Assembly (NCBI GenBank): GCA_020072965.1
Contig: JAIQFY010000020.1
Span: 62,001-126,000, forward strand
DNA from: Terriglobia bacterium
GTDB lineage: Bacteria > Acidobacteriota > Terriglobia > JAIQFV01
Length of the DNA: 64,000 nucleotides
Direction: 5' to 3'
Positions 53,287 to 62,085 of this stretch are shown here, piece by piece. The position numbers and the translations under genes were made by a program. The stretch's first letter is position 1. Each line of letters begins with the position of its first letter. Under the pieces are notes generated by a model. The model ran no database searches and had not been told where the DNA came from. It worked only from the letters and a program-made list of their open reading frames with translations.

Positions 53287-53358
53287 ATGAGTAGCGATTT
53301 TGGAAGTGGACGTGAAATCGATGGTCCGGGTTCAGAAGGGAAGCAGACTAAAAAATAG
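53287..53358 (+). CDS. 23-aa micro-ORF before a terminator
   Basis: M-S-S-D-F-G-S-G-R-E-I-D-G-P-G-S then E-G-K-Q-T-K-K and a stop. GGGAGG lies 9 nt ahead of the ATG, and TTGCAG with 17 nt to TTATCG is a possible promoter before it (weak). A terminator hairpin begins at the stop codon. It may be a small peptide gene or part of a small RNA. Confidence 0.35.
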   Translation: MSSDFGSGREIDGPGSEGKQTKK

Positions 53359-53412
53359 CGGGAGGTGAGCGCTGCGTTGACAACGCTCAGACCTCCCGCA
53401 TGTCATTTTCTT
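53358..53412 (+). terminator. Rho-independent-like hairpin
   Basis: GCGGGAGGT at 53358-53366 pairs with ACCTCCCGC at 53391-53399, with an inner GAGCG/CGCTC stem, followed by ATTTTCTTTTC. Confidence 0.7.
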
Positions 53413-53903
53413 TTCTCGCAGACGAAAGCTGAGCGGAACAGCCACTAATTTTGATTGCATGTGGAATTTTTGATACAGTCCTCCCGTCGTTAATCGCGCA
53501 ACAGACAATTTAATAATGACGTTGTCCAAGAGGGCATCAAGCTCTCCGACGTGATTGAGCACGGGCGATCGAGTTCACCCAGACATGATCCGGATCATCC
53601 CGATTGCTTCTGGCGGAAACATTCGACACCAAACGTCAGTTCTCGATTTAGGACGGTTCTGTTATTGGATACCGGTCTTGTGAGACATCTGCTTTGGCGG
53701 GGCTGTCCCCGCGATGAATCCGCCGCGGCGGACCCCCCTACGTCGAATCTTGCGCGATTCTCTAACATGTTCAATGATGTTCGTATTAGATTGTCGGCGT
53801 GGCGTCGGCGGAGCAAGAAGCCGCCAGGATCATCGGTTCACATCGATGCAAGCTAGCGCAGAGCACGGGAATCAATTCATTGAAATCTCCGGGAGGAAAA
53901 CAT
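53413..53903. other. Intergenic stretch with a half-copy of the CCGCCGCGG palindrome
   Basis: No gene seen ahead of the CocE-like frame. Bases about 53728-53748 (CCGCCGCGGCGGACCCCCCT) match one half of the 32-bp palindrome at 61148-61179 except for one base. Confidence 0.4.
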
Positions 53904-55843
53904 ATGAAGCGTGAACGAATCATGGGCTTTCTGCTCGTGCTCTCTTGCATTTTTGGGTTGGGGCAAGCCTTTTCTCAGACCTCAAGATCTGATCAAAGAG
54001 AGCAAGAGAAATCCCAGGCTCAAACGGAGGATCAGAGGGGGAAGTATCCCGCCTTGCCGAGCGAAACGCCACCCGAGTTCAAGCGCGCCACGGACAGCTT
54101 TGAGTACGTCCGGCGCGATGTCATGATCCCCATGCGCGACGGGGTGAAATTGCACACCGTCATCCTGCTCCCGAAGGGCGCGGGTGGTGCACCGATGCTG
54201 CTGACACGCACGCCCTACGACGCCACCAAGCTGACGAGTCACGCAGAGACTTCCCATCTCGGCCCGATCCTCGAAGGCTACGACAACGCCGTCGACGTGA
54301 TTGTCGAGGGCGGTTACATCCGCGTGGTCCAGGACGTCCGCGGCAAGCACGGCTCGGAAGGGGACTACATGATGAACCGCCCACAGCACGGGCCGCTGAA
54401 CCCAACTCCGGTGGATCACTCCACCGACACCTACGACACCATCGACTGGCTGGTCAAGAACGTTCCAGAGTCCAACGGCAAGGTCGGCATTCTCGGCATC
54501 TCTTACGACGGCTTCACCCCACTGATGGCGCTAATCCATCCGCACCCGGCGTTGAAGGTGTCCGTGCCGATGAATCCGATGGTGGACGGCTGGATGGGCG
54601 ACGACTGGTTTCACAATGGCGCTTTTCGCGAGCTGGGCATGGCTTACATCCTGGACCAGGAGGCGACGCGCAAGTCGGAGCCCCAGTGGTGGACAAGCCA
54701 CTTCGATGATTACGACACGTTCATGGAATCGGGATCGGCGGGCGAACTCGGCCGCCGCCGGGGGCTCGAGCAGGTTGGCTTCTGGAGGAACATCCTCGCG
54801 CATCCAAGCTACGACGCCTTTTGGCGCGACCAGGCGGTGGACAAAATCCTGGCGGCGGAGCCGCTGAAGGTTCCGGTAATGCTTGTCGGCAGCCTGTGGG
54901 ACCAGGAGGACATCTACGGCGCCATCGCCGTGTACAAGGCGATCAAACCCAAGGACACGGACAACGACAAGGTTTTCCTGGTGCTGGGCCCGTGGCATCA
55001 CGGCGGGAGATCCTCCGCCCGTTCCTGGATCAATACTTGAAAGATGGCGCGCCCAAGGCTGACGTCGCTTCGGTCATGGCGTTTGAGACCGGCACGAATA
55101 TGTGGCGGAGATTGTCGGCTTGGCCCGCCGGCTGCACTTCCGGCTGCGCGATCCAGCCAACGCCGCTCTATCTTTCCGCAGGATTGAATCTCGTCTTCGC
55201 CGCACCCAGCAAGGACGACGCGGCGTTCGACGAATACGTCTCTGACCCCAGCAAGCCCGTTCCGTTTCACGCGCGCCCCGTTCCGCCCTCGAGCTTCGAT
55301 GGCGGCAAGAGCTGGCGCGAGTGGCTGGTGAGCGATCAGCGCGAGGCATCGGGCCGGCCGGATGTCCTCACGTTCGTCTCCGGCATCCTCAAATCCCCAT
55401 TGAAGATCAGCGGAGAGCCGCTCGTCCACCTTGTCGCCTCAACCAGTGGGACGGATTCCGACTGGGTGGTCAAGCTGATTGACGTCTACCCCGACGAAGT
55501 GGCCGCCCAGCCTGAAATGGGCGGATATCAACTGATGGTTTCCGCCGACATCTTCCGCGGCCGCTACCGAGAGAACCTGGAAACGGCAAAACCCATTGCA
55601 GCGGACCAGCCGCTACTGTACCGGTTCGCCCTTCCCACCGCGAACCACGTCTTTCTGCCGGGGCACCGCATCATGGTACAGGTCCAGTCGAGCTGGTTTC
55701 CCCTCTACGACCGCAATCCTCAAAGCTTTGTACCCAACATCTTCTGGGCGAAGCCTGCGGATTACCGCAAGGCGGTGCAGCGGATCTACCACGCCCCCGA
55801 CCAGGCGAGTTTTATTGAGCTTCCTCTGGTTAGGTCGCATTGA
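53904..55843 (+). pseudogene. CocE/NonD family X-Pro dipeptidyl-peptidase-like hydrolase, broken
   Basis: The 5' frame (53904-55040) has a signal peptide, the nucleophile in G-I-S-Y-D-G, L-V-G-S-L-W-D-Q-E-D and the His in L-G-P-W-H-H-G. At about 55003-55006 it runs into another frame that goes on R-E-I-L-R-P-F-L-D-Q-Y and carries the C-terminal jelly-roll domain to 55843. By memory of the family, 40-60 residues between G-P-W-H-H-G and E-I-L-R-P-F-L are missing, so a deletion took the frame with it. GGGAGG precedes ATG 53904. The GC-rich codon use differs from that of the genes before it, hinting at transfer. Confidence 0.8.
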
Positions 55844-56059
55844 GGGTAGACGGGAATGCAGAAGCTAGTGGGCTTGGTCTCAAAATTGACCATGAATCAT
55901 TGACAGGGTACTTCGTTGGCTCTTGAGACCAGCACCCACGAATCTTTGACTTCGCGAACGCATTGCTCGACGTGACCTTCCTGATCAGGCCGCTTGAATC
56001 ATGAGCAAGCTTCGAATTATACTGCTCGCCAACATTCAAGCTCTTCTTGGAGCCCATCA
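55844..56059. other. Intergenic stretch, nothing recognised
   Basis: Short space between the broken hydrolase and the restriction-enzyme stub. A CTCAAAATTGACC...GGCTCTTGAGACC-like direct/inverted patch at 55880-55935 is the only pattern seen. Confidence 0.35.
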
Positions 56060-56302
56060 TTGCCCAGTTCAATTGAGGCCCTAAAGGGCCGATTACAAAA
56101 ACTCATTACCAAATTCCAAGCCGACCGGGAGTACTACCTTTCCAGCGAGTACCTCGAAGCGCAGGCCCGCGTGGACTTCGTCACAGCATTCTTCGGGTCA
56201 GGCACCGACATTCGACATTTTTGCTCGCTGCACAGCATTCTTCGGGTCAGGCACCGACATTCGACATTTTTGCTCGCTGTGATGACTCTGCAGGGCGGTT
56301 AA
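56060..56302 (+). pseudogene. N-terminal stub of a type IIG restriction-modification enzyme
   Basis: The first 45 codons from TTG 56060 (GGAG 7 nt ahead) read L-K-G-R-L-Q-K-L-I-T-K-F and E-Y-L-E-A-Q-A-R-V-D-F-V, the N-terminal pattern of Eco57I-like restriction/methylase proteins. Homology stops at F-F-G-S-G where the 49-bp tandem duplication begins, and the frame ends at 56302. The remaining several hundred residues are absent. Confidence 0.6.
56182..56279. repeat. Perfect 49-bp tandem duplication
   Basis: CACAGCATTCTTCGGGTCAG... at 56182-56230 is repeated exactly at 56231-56279. The identity of the copies points to a recent event. Confidence 0.95.
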
Positions 56303-56323
56303 TTTGTTTCTTCGTCAAGCCGT

Positions 56324-57409
56324 TCAGGGTTGTGTGAGATCGAATCGTTTTTTGAGGTAGTTGAGTCGCGAGAATGGGATCCTCCCTTCGTGCTGCAAGC
56401 GACCCACCACAATACCCGCCGAAATACCAAGGGAATCCGCAAGGGCCTGGATTCCGGGTTCTGAAAAATTCGATGCAGCACTGAATCGCCGCCATTGGGG
56501 CTCGGGGATGAGGTGGTTTGTTGCGAAGGCGTTCGCTTCTCGCTCTTTGTCATTTCCACCGGCGCCATCCTCCAGGAACACGTCGCGTTTGCCATGCAAC
56601 GCCACATGACCCGCCTCGTGGAAGAAGGTGAACCAGAAAATGTCTTCCACCTTGTACCTACAACTCAATTGGATGATCGGATGACCGGCCACCCATCTTA
56701 CCGCACCATGGATTGAAGTATGGGGAAGCTCCTCCACGAAAACGACGGCTACGCCGGCCTTGCGACACGCCGCTACCAAGGACCGTTTCAACCCAGCGGG
56801 ACGCACCTTCATGAGGCCGCGCATACGACCAAGCTGTTTCTTGAAGACGGTCCTTTCGAATGCCGGCAGGTCTAGTTTCCTAGCCTCGACTTCTCCTAAA
56901 CGCAACCAGGCCGCCGTGGATTCCGGGCAGGTACGGAAAGCAGAGGACCGGCGGTAAGATGCCGTGGGAGCCGTCCACACCTGGCTCCAGGCGGAAATGC
57001 TGCTCACGCCGAAAAATTGAAACATTGCACGAACCAAGTCGCCGCCTTCTCGCGATCCCGAGAGGACCCCGCGCTGGGTGAGCTCCTTGACGGGGAACCT
57101 TTTCACCCACTTTTTAGCAGCTTCCAGCGCTTTTTGTTCTTTCAAGGAGGCTAACGTTTGTCGGTAGTTTCGCTCCAGGTTGTTCCAAAACGAAGCCGGC
57201 AAGGCGAGCACGTGTTCCAGCTGCAAGGCAGTTTCTGCTGTGATAGCAGCCTTGCCCTTGATGATTTCGTTTATGGTTTTAAGAGGTCGCCCGGTGCGTT
57301 TCGCTAATTCAGCCTGCGAAAGACCGAGCGATTGAATTGTTTCAAGCAGGGTCGCGCCTGGAGCCACGGCGTAGTCCGGCTTAAACGCAATTCTCTTCTT
57401 AGCGATCAT
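56324..57409 (-). CDS. HigA-type antitoxin fused to ImmA/IrrE metallopeptidase
   Basis: A 361-aa protein. Residues about 15-75 form an XRE helix-turn-helix (L-G-L-S-Q-A-E-L-A-K-R-T-G-R-P), the HigA/VapI type. The rest is an ImmA/IrrE domain with the zinc motif F-H-E-A-G-H-V-A-L-H-G and the later E-A-N-A-F-A. It should repress its own operon and neutralise HigB, with a peptidase-like domain of unknown target. ATG 57409 overlaps the toxin stop by 11 bp and has GAGG ahead; the frame also opens at 57421. Confidence 0.9.
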   Translation of the reverse strand: MIAKKRIAFKPDYAVAPGATLLETIQSLGLSQAELAKRTGRPLKTINEIIKGKAAITAETALQLEHVLALPASFWNNLERNYRQTLASLKEQKALEAAKKWVKRFPVKELTQRGVLSGSREGGDLVRAMFQFFGVSSISAWSQVWTAPTASYRRSSAFRTCPESTAAWLRLGEVEARKLDLPAFERTVFKKQLGRMRGLMKVRPAGLKRSLVAACRKAGVAVVFVEELPHTSIHGAVRWVAGHPIIQLSCRYKVEDIFWFTFFHEAGHVALHGKRDVFLEDGAGGNDKEREANAFATNHLIPEPQWRRFSAASNFSEPGIQALADSLGISAGIVVGRLQHEGRIPFSRLNYLKKRFDLTQP

Positions 57410-57740
57410 GGTAGTCCTCAATTCTCAATACAATGACAGCACGCACCTCGCTGAGGTCGATGCCACCGTCCGCCTTCCGGGGAATGGGATCATGGTCAAC
57501 TCGGAACACGAGCCGCTCATTCGCGGAGATATCCACTGCGAACTGCTCGTCCAAGTTCCCGCCAAGCTGGTGGCAGCGCGCCGGGGGCATTCGACTAACG
57601 TCGGCCAGCTTGTCGGCGGCGGCTAGTTCCAGGAGCCTCTGTCGAATCTTTGCAGCGCGTGTCATTCCCCATTGACGGTTGGACAGGGATTCCGAGTTTG
57701 CCGCCTTCGCGAACTTGCCCGAATGAAAGCTTATTCTCAC
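57399..57740 (-). CDS. HigB/RelE-like toxin
   Basis: A 113-aa basic protein of the plasmid-maintenance killer type: Y/W-G-M-T-R-A-A-K-I-R-Q-R-L-L-E-L, M-P-P-A-R-C-H-Q-L, and E-R-L-V-F-R-V. HigB enzymes cut ribosome-bound mRNA. The start is the GTG at 57740, without a clear ribosome-binding site. Toxin first and antitoxin second is the higBA order, and the two overlap. The N-terminus F-H-S-G-K-F-A-K-A-A-N fits the family. Confidence 0.88.
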   Translation of the reverse strand: MRISFHSGKFAKAANSESLSNRQWGMTRAAKIRQRLLELAAADKLADVSRMPPARCHQLGGNLDEQFAVDISANERLVFRVDHDPIPRKADGGIDLSEVRAVIVLRIEDYHDR

Positions 57741-57764
57741 GGCTTGATTATGTCAACACTTTTA

Positions 57765-57781
57765 TTAACCCTTTGGGTTAA
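57765..57781. promoter_or_regulatory. Palindromic operator of the higBA-like operon
   Basis: TTAACCCTTTGGGTTAA is a perfect palindrome 25 bp ahead of the toxin start. A TATAAT reads on the minus strand just beyond it (about 57782-57790), so binding by the HTH antitoxin would block the promoter. The rest of 57782-58145 shows nothing else. Confidence 0.6.
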
Positions 57782-58145
57782 ATTATAATTATCCTCACGT
57801 CCTCTCGATGCACACCAAATCCGCGACGCCCGATACAGGCGAGCGCCTCGTATTAAGGAATATCGGAATGCCGTCCGATCATCTTGACCTTTGCTTACGG
57901 GGGTGGGTTGGCTATTTCAAACCAGAGCGACGGAGGACCAAAACAAGACTCGTCATATAATACATCGATATGATAGCCTACAGAGAAATCTCCGAACAGT
58001 CACCTATTATCTTGCGTCGTTTGGGAGCCTTTTTGGGCCCAGCAAAGCTCGAAGTTCGTGCATCTGGATTCTGCAATTGGCAGAGGGCGAACGCAAGGGT
58101 CAATAAGTAGGGACAGCGACCCGTTTGGGAAGGAGCCATCGAAGC

Positions 58146-59144
58146 ATGCGAGTATCGGGAGTTCTCACAGCGCTAATGTTTATGACGTTCCCTGTGGCCT
58201 TCCTGGCGCAGACGAAAGCGGATAACCCGCTCACGCCGCACCAGTTCCCGCTCGCCGAGCTGCCGATCGTCGCCCGCGTACTCCTGCCGAAGGAGCCCGA
58301 TTGGATAGCCCTAGGCTTTGGCTCGGTCTGGGTTGTGAACTACAAGCCGGACCGATTGTCGCGTGTGGATCCGGTTTCGGGCCGCCTCATCGCCGACATT
58401 CCCTTGGGGCCCGACGCGTGCCTCGGGGTAGTGATCACCCTTGAACGGGTTTGGGTGGCGACCTGCGGTGACGGCGTCGTCAACGAAATCGATCCGAGGA
58501 CCAACGCCGTCGTGCGGCGCATATCAGTTCCGATTACAACGGGACGAGAAGGCGCGTTCGCCGTGGCGGACGGCAGCTTCTGGATTCCGGTAAACCGTCC
58601 GGACGCGTCTTCATCTGTAGTCGCTCGGATCGACGCGGGATCGGGTCGCGTCCTGTATTCGATACCCGTCGGAGCAAGAACGGATGTAGTGATCGCGGGG
58701 TTCGGGGCCATCTGGGCTGCGAGCAGCGCCACTGATACGGTTTACCGGATCGATCCATCCCGCAACGTCGTCACAGCGCGCATCGCCGTCGGCCCCACTC
58801 CCAAGTTCATGGCCGCAGGTGAAGAGGCCGTTTGGGTTCAGAACCAAGCGGACGGCTCGGTTTCACGCGTGGACCCGCACACGAACCGCGAGGTCGTCCG
58901 GATCGAAGCCGGCGCTCCAACCAAGTGGGGAGACATTGCAACAGGTGATGGCGCCGTTTGGCTCAGCGTGAATGGAAAGCCCGTCACCCGCATCGACCCG
59001 CAGTCGAACCGTGTGACGCACCAGTTTGTCGGCGGCGACGGGGCCGACGCCATTCGATTTGGTGCGGGGGCGCTTTGGGTCGCCGACCACAAGCACGGTG
59101 AACTCTGGAAAATCAATGTTCGTGAACTTCGCCCGGCACCATGA
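58146..59144 (+). CDS. Exported YVTN/Vgb-like beta-propeller protein
   Basis: A 332-aa protein with a signal peptide (about 6-21) and a repeated blade motif: A-L-G-F-G-S-V-W-V-V-N, L-S-R-V-D-P-V-S-G-R-L, I-D-P-R-T-N-A-V-V-R-R-I, A-I-W-A-A-S. AAGGAG lies 10 nt ahead of ATG 58146. Similar proteins include virginiamycin B lyase-like propellers, but no catalytic residue pattern was established. Codon use is very GC-rich at third positions. Confidence 0.82.
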   Translation: MRVSGVLTALMFMTFPVAFLAQTKADNPLTPHQFPLAELPIVARVLLPKEPDWIALGFGSVWVVNYKPDRLSRVDPVSGRLIADIPLGPDACLGVVITLERVWVATCGDGVVNEIDPRTNAVVRRISVPITTGREGAFAVADGSFWIPVNRPDASSSVVARIDAGSGRVLYSIPVGARTDVVIAGFGAIWAASSATDTVYRIDPSRNVVTARIAVGPTPKFMAAGEEAVWVQNQADGSVSRVDPHTNREVVRIEAGAPTKWGDIATGDGAVWLSVNGKPVTRIDPQSNRVTHQFVGGDGADAIRFGAGALWVADHKHGELWKINVRELRPAP

Positions 59145-59173
59145 AGCCTCAAGAACGAGAGCGGCGAAGTAGT

Positions 59174-59299
59174 TTTGGTAGCCCCGCCACGGTTTCTGGT
59201 GGCGGGGGCGTTTGCGTGCGGGAGGCAGAGTGGTTGAATACATACCGGCCGCCGGCACAAGCCCCCGCCGGGTAGAGAGCACCCGGCGGGGCTACCAAA
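59174..59299. repeat. 126-bp palindromic-end element, copy 1
   Basis: It begins TTTGGTAGCCCCGCC and ends with the exact reverse complement GGCGGGGCTACCAAA. The inside has further GC-rich dyads (GGCGGGGGC / GCCCCCGCC). It lies about 30 bp behind the propeller stop. Confidence 0.85.
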
Positions 59300-59321
59300 G
59301 CAAGGCACGATCCGAAGTGGT

Positions 59322-59447
59322 TTTGGTAGCCCTGCCACGGTTTCTGGTGGCGGGGGCGTTTGCGTGCGGGAGGCAGGGTGGCTGAATACATACCGGCCAC
59401 AGGCACAAGCCCCCGCCGGGCAAAAAGCGCCGGGCGGGGCTACCAAA
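59322..59447. repeat. 126-bp palindromic-end element, copy 2
   Basis: A second copy, same length, with a few substitutions (CCTGCC for CCCGCC at the left end), 148 bp on from the first. The flanking GCAAGGCACGATC is repeated behind both, so the duplicated unit is 148 bp. Confidence 0.85.
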
Positions 59448-59548
59448 GCAAGGCACGATCGAATATCAAATCGAAAGGTCAGGCCGCCGAAACCCGACCA
59501 TTTCGACGGAAGGAGAATGGAATTTCGCTGTGATCCGGATGGTCCATC

Positions 59549-60964
59549 TCACTCCGATGAGAGCGCCTTCACGAGGCGGTACATGAATTCCATGCCGTCA
59601 AAAAACTCCCTCACCCCCATGCGTTCATCCTTCCCGTGGGCTCGCACGTCATTAATGTCATCAAAAAGTCCTGAGACACCATAAGTGGGAATACCGGCAA
59701 TGCGGAGATAGAGCCCATCGGTCCCTCCCGTGGACATGACCGGGACGACAGGCACGCCCGGCCAGAGCTCTGCGGTAATTCGATCGGTTGCTCGCACGAT
59801 CTCCGGCCTGAGCGGTGAAGGCGGGCTCGGATTGGGCTTGTTAACTGGAGAAATCGTGATCTTGTCGTCAGCCAGCACCCGGGCCAGTGTTCGTTGGACT
59901 TCCTGAGGGGATTCACCGGGGAGCAACCGGCAATTAACGGTGGCACGCGCGGTCTGAGGGAGTGCGTTGTCCGCATGTCCACCTTCCAGGCGGGTGGGGA
60001 CGCAGGTGGTTCGCATCAGGGAGTTGAAGTAGGGTGAGGCGGAAGCCAGGCGTGAAACGGCCGTGGGGCCAGGCGGGATCTGCGCGACCGCCCGCATATC
60101 GAGGGCTGCTTTCCCGGTCTCCACTTTGGACATCTGCTCGAAGTAGGCCCGTGTAGTTTCATTCAGCTTCACGGGGAAGTCGAACTTGGCGAGGCGCGTC
60201 AGCCCCTCCGCGAGCTCATAAATGGCGTTGTCCTTGACTGGAAGAGAGCTGTGCCCGCCCCGGTTCCTGGTCTCCAGGCGGAAGGTGAGATAAACCTTTT
60301 CACTCGTCTGCAACTCGTTGACCCAGTGCTTGCCGCTTTTGATCTCGCCGCCGCCTCCATCGGTGTTGAGACAATACTCTGCGTCGATCAGTTCACGGTG
60401 ATTCTGCAACAGCCAGGAGACGCCGTTCGAGTCGCCTCCTTCCTCGTCGGCCGTCAAGGCGACAATCAGGTCTCGATCCGGCTTGAACCCTTCCTGTTTG
60501 AGCCGTATGAAATTGGCGATCAGCAGAGCATCGCCCGATTTGATGTCGTTGGTGCCGCGTCCATAAAAATACCCGTCGCGCTCGAGGAACTTGAATGGAT
60601 CAAACGACCAGTCTTCGCGCCGCGCTTCGACCACATCGAGATGGGCCAGCAGAAGAATTGGTTTTCCTGAACCCGTACCGCGCAGGCGCGCGACCAGATT
60701 TCCCTTTCGCGGGTTCGGGCCGAGCACTTGAACATCTCCGGCAAGGAAGCCTGCGGCCCGAAGACGTGCCGCCATCGACTCGGCAGCCCGAGTCGTGTTG
60801 CCGGTGGAGTCGGTGGTGTTGATCTCGATCAATTCCTTGAAGATGTCACGAGCCAGTTCCTGTTGTGCCGAAAGCGGCGAACTGCCTGCTGCCGGCAAGG
60901 TCTGGGCTGAGATGCAGAGGGTCGAAAGCAGTAAAGAAGCCAGGAGCGCTCCGCCGAATTCCAT
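59549..60964 (-). CDS. Exported M20-family metallopeptidase
   Basis: A 471-aa protein with a signal peptide (L-L-A-S-L-L-L-S-T-L-C-I-S-A-Q). The dinuclear zinc site is visible: H in L-L-A-H-L-D-V-V, the bridging Asp in G-R-G-T-N-D-I-K-S-G, E-E in L-T-A-D-E-E-G-G, and a later D in L-N-T-D-G-G-G-G. A dimerisation domain follows (N-R-G-G-H-S-S-L-P), and a C-terminal H in N-D-V-R-A-H-G-K-D-E-R. It probably cleaves peptides or acyl-amino acids in the periplasm. GGAGG precedes ATG 60964. Confidence 0.93.
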   Translation of the reverse strand: MEFGGALLASLLLSTLCISAQTLPAAGSSPLSAQQELARDIFKELIEINTTDSTGNTTRAAESMAARLRAAGFLAGDVQVLGPNPRKGNLVARLRGTGSGKPILLLAHLDVVEARREDWSFDPFKFLERDGYFYGRGTNDIKSGDALLIANFIRLKQEGFKPDRDLIVALTADEEGGDSNGVSWLLQNHRELIDAEYCLNTDGGGGEIKSGKHWVNELQTSEKVYLTFRLETRNRGGHSSLPVKDNAIYELAEGLTRLAKFDFPVKLNETTRAYFEQMSKVETGKAALDMRAVAQIPPGPTAVSRLASASPYFNSLMRTTCVPTRLEGGHADNALPQTARATVNCRLLPGESPQEVQRTLARVLADDKITISPVNKPNPSPPSPLRPEIVRATDRITAELWPGVPVVPVMSTGGTDGLYLRIAGIPTYGVSGLFDDINDVRAHGKDERMGVREFFDGMEFMYRLVKALSSE

Positions 60965-61341
60965 CCCGGGGTCCTCCGTTCATGTTGTGTGACCGCCGAT
61001 TTATATCGGAACATTAAAACACAAATCCGGACAGCCACCTATTGCGGAATCGAAATCGGAGTTCACGCCATTCATACTAAGGAGGAGAAATCCCAGGAAC
61101 TAATACAAACCACGTTGAAAATGTTACAAAATCATGCGTGATTCAACGTAGGGGCGTCCGCCGCGGCGGACGCCCCTACCACGGAGATTGCACAATTACC
61201 CCGTGCAACTATGATTCCAATCACGTCTGCAAATGAGGTTGAAAGGTCTTGCTCACTGTATATCAGAGTGATATGGTCCCGAGAGTATTGCTTTTCCGTG
61301 GTAGACGTCATGTGCCCTATATGAGGCCAGAGGAATCGAAG
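60965..61341. other. Intergenic stretch with a GC palindrome
   Basis: Divergent promoter space between the M20 peptidase and the DUF3795 gene. It contains the palindrome at 61148-61179 and nothing else recognised. Confidence 0.45.
61148..61179. repeat. 32-bp perfect palindrome
   Basis: GTAGGGGCGTCCGCCG is directly followed by its reverse complement, with no loop. It looks like a REP-type sequence; a diverged half lies near 53728-53748. Confidence 0.85.
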
Positions 61342-61701
61342 ATGGATGTCATGATTGGATATTGCGGTTTGGCTTGCCGGAGCTGTCCAATCCATTTGGC
61401 AACTCTCGAGCCCGATGATTCCAAACGACGAACCATGCGAGCTTCCATTGCTCGTGTCTGCTCCGAACAGTACGGTCTGACCTTGTTGCCTGAGGACGTA
61501 TCGGATTGTGATGGATGCCGCTCCGACACGGGCCGTTTGTTCTCGGGCTGTGCACGCTGTGAGATCCGATCCTGTGCAATCAAGCGAAAGCTTGAGAGTT
61601 GTGCCTTCTGCGATGAGTACGCTTGCGACAAACTTCGATCTCACTTTGAGATGGATCCAACTGCCGAGGCGCGGCTTCAGGTACTCAGGAGTCAGAAGTA
61701 G
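61342..61701 (+). CDS. DUF3795 Cys-rich protein
   Basis: A 119-aa protein with the pattern of DUF3795: I-G-Y-C-G-L-A-C-R-S-C-P-I, C-D-G-C-R-S, G-C-A-R-C-E-I-R-S-C-A, and C-A-F-C-D-E-Y-A-C. The many cysteines suggest metal binding; function unknown. ATG 61342 is preferred because the family sequence begins there (M-D-V-M-I-G-Y-C-G-L). Confidence 0.85.
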   Translation: MDVMIGYCGLACRSCPIHLATLEPDDSKRRTMRASIARVCSEQYGLTLLPEDVSDCDGCRSDTGRLFSGCARCEIRSCAIKRKLESCAFCDEYACDKLRSHFEMDPTAEARLQVLRSQK

Positions 61702-62085
61702 CATGGATTGGATCCAGTTCATAATTTGACCACGGACGGGCACATGCCCTGGGTCAAGATGACGCTCGCAGCTCCCTGTGATTCACAGGCAGGTCCCTAA
61801 GCCTGGCGGCGCAGTCCGACGGCCACGAGCAACCACACAACGGACAGGACCGCAAATCCAAGTACGAGCGCAGCCGGCGCCTCGGCCAGACCCGTGCTGC
61901 TGACCCGGCATCGGGAACCCGCTTGAGCGATCAGCCACCGCTTTGAACAACAGTCCGAAAGGATATAACTCCGGATCCTGAACAGCATTTGGAAGTGATT
62001 GAATCCAACCTGAGATCCCAAAACTTTCGCTTTCAGACCCTTGGAACTTAGGCTACCATTCGCACGCATCCACGACACGGCTGCG
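61702..62085. other. Intergenic stretch with a possible gene-end remnant
   Basis: On the minus strand, 61797-61900 reads E-A-P-A-A-L-V-L-G-F-A-V-L then a hydrophobic run and R-R-Q-A-stop, like the anchor end of a sorted surface protein (CTERM-like). There is no gene body before it. The rest is featureless. Confidence 0.35.
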
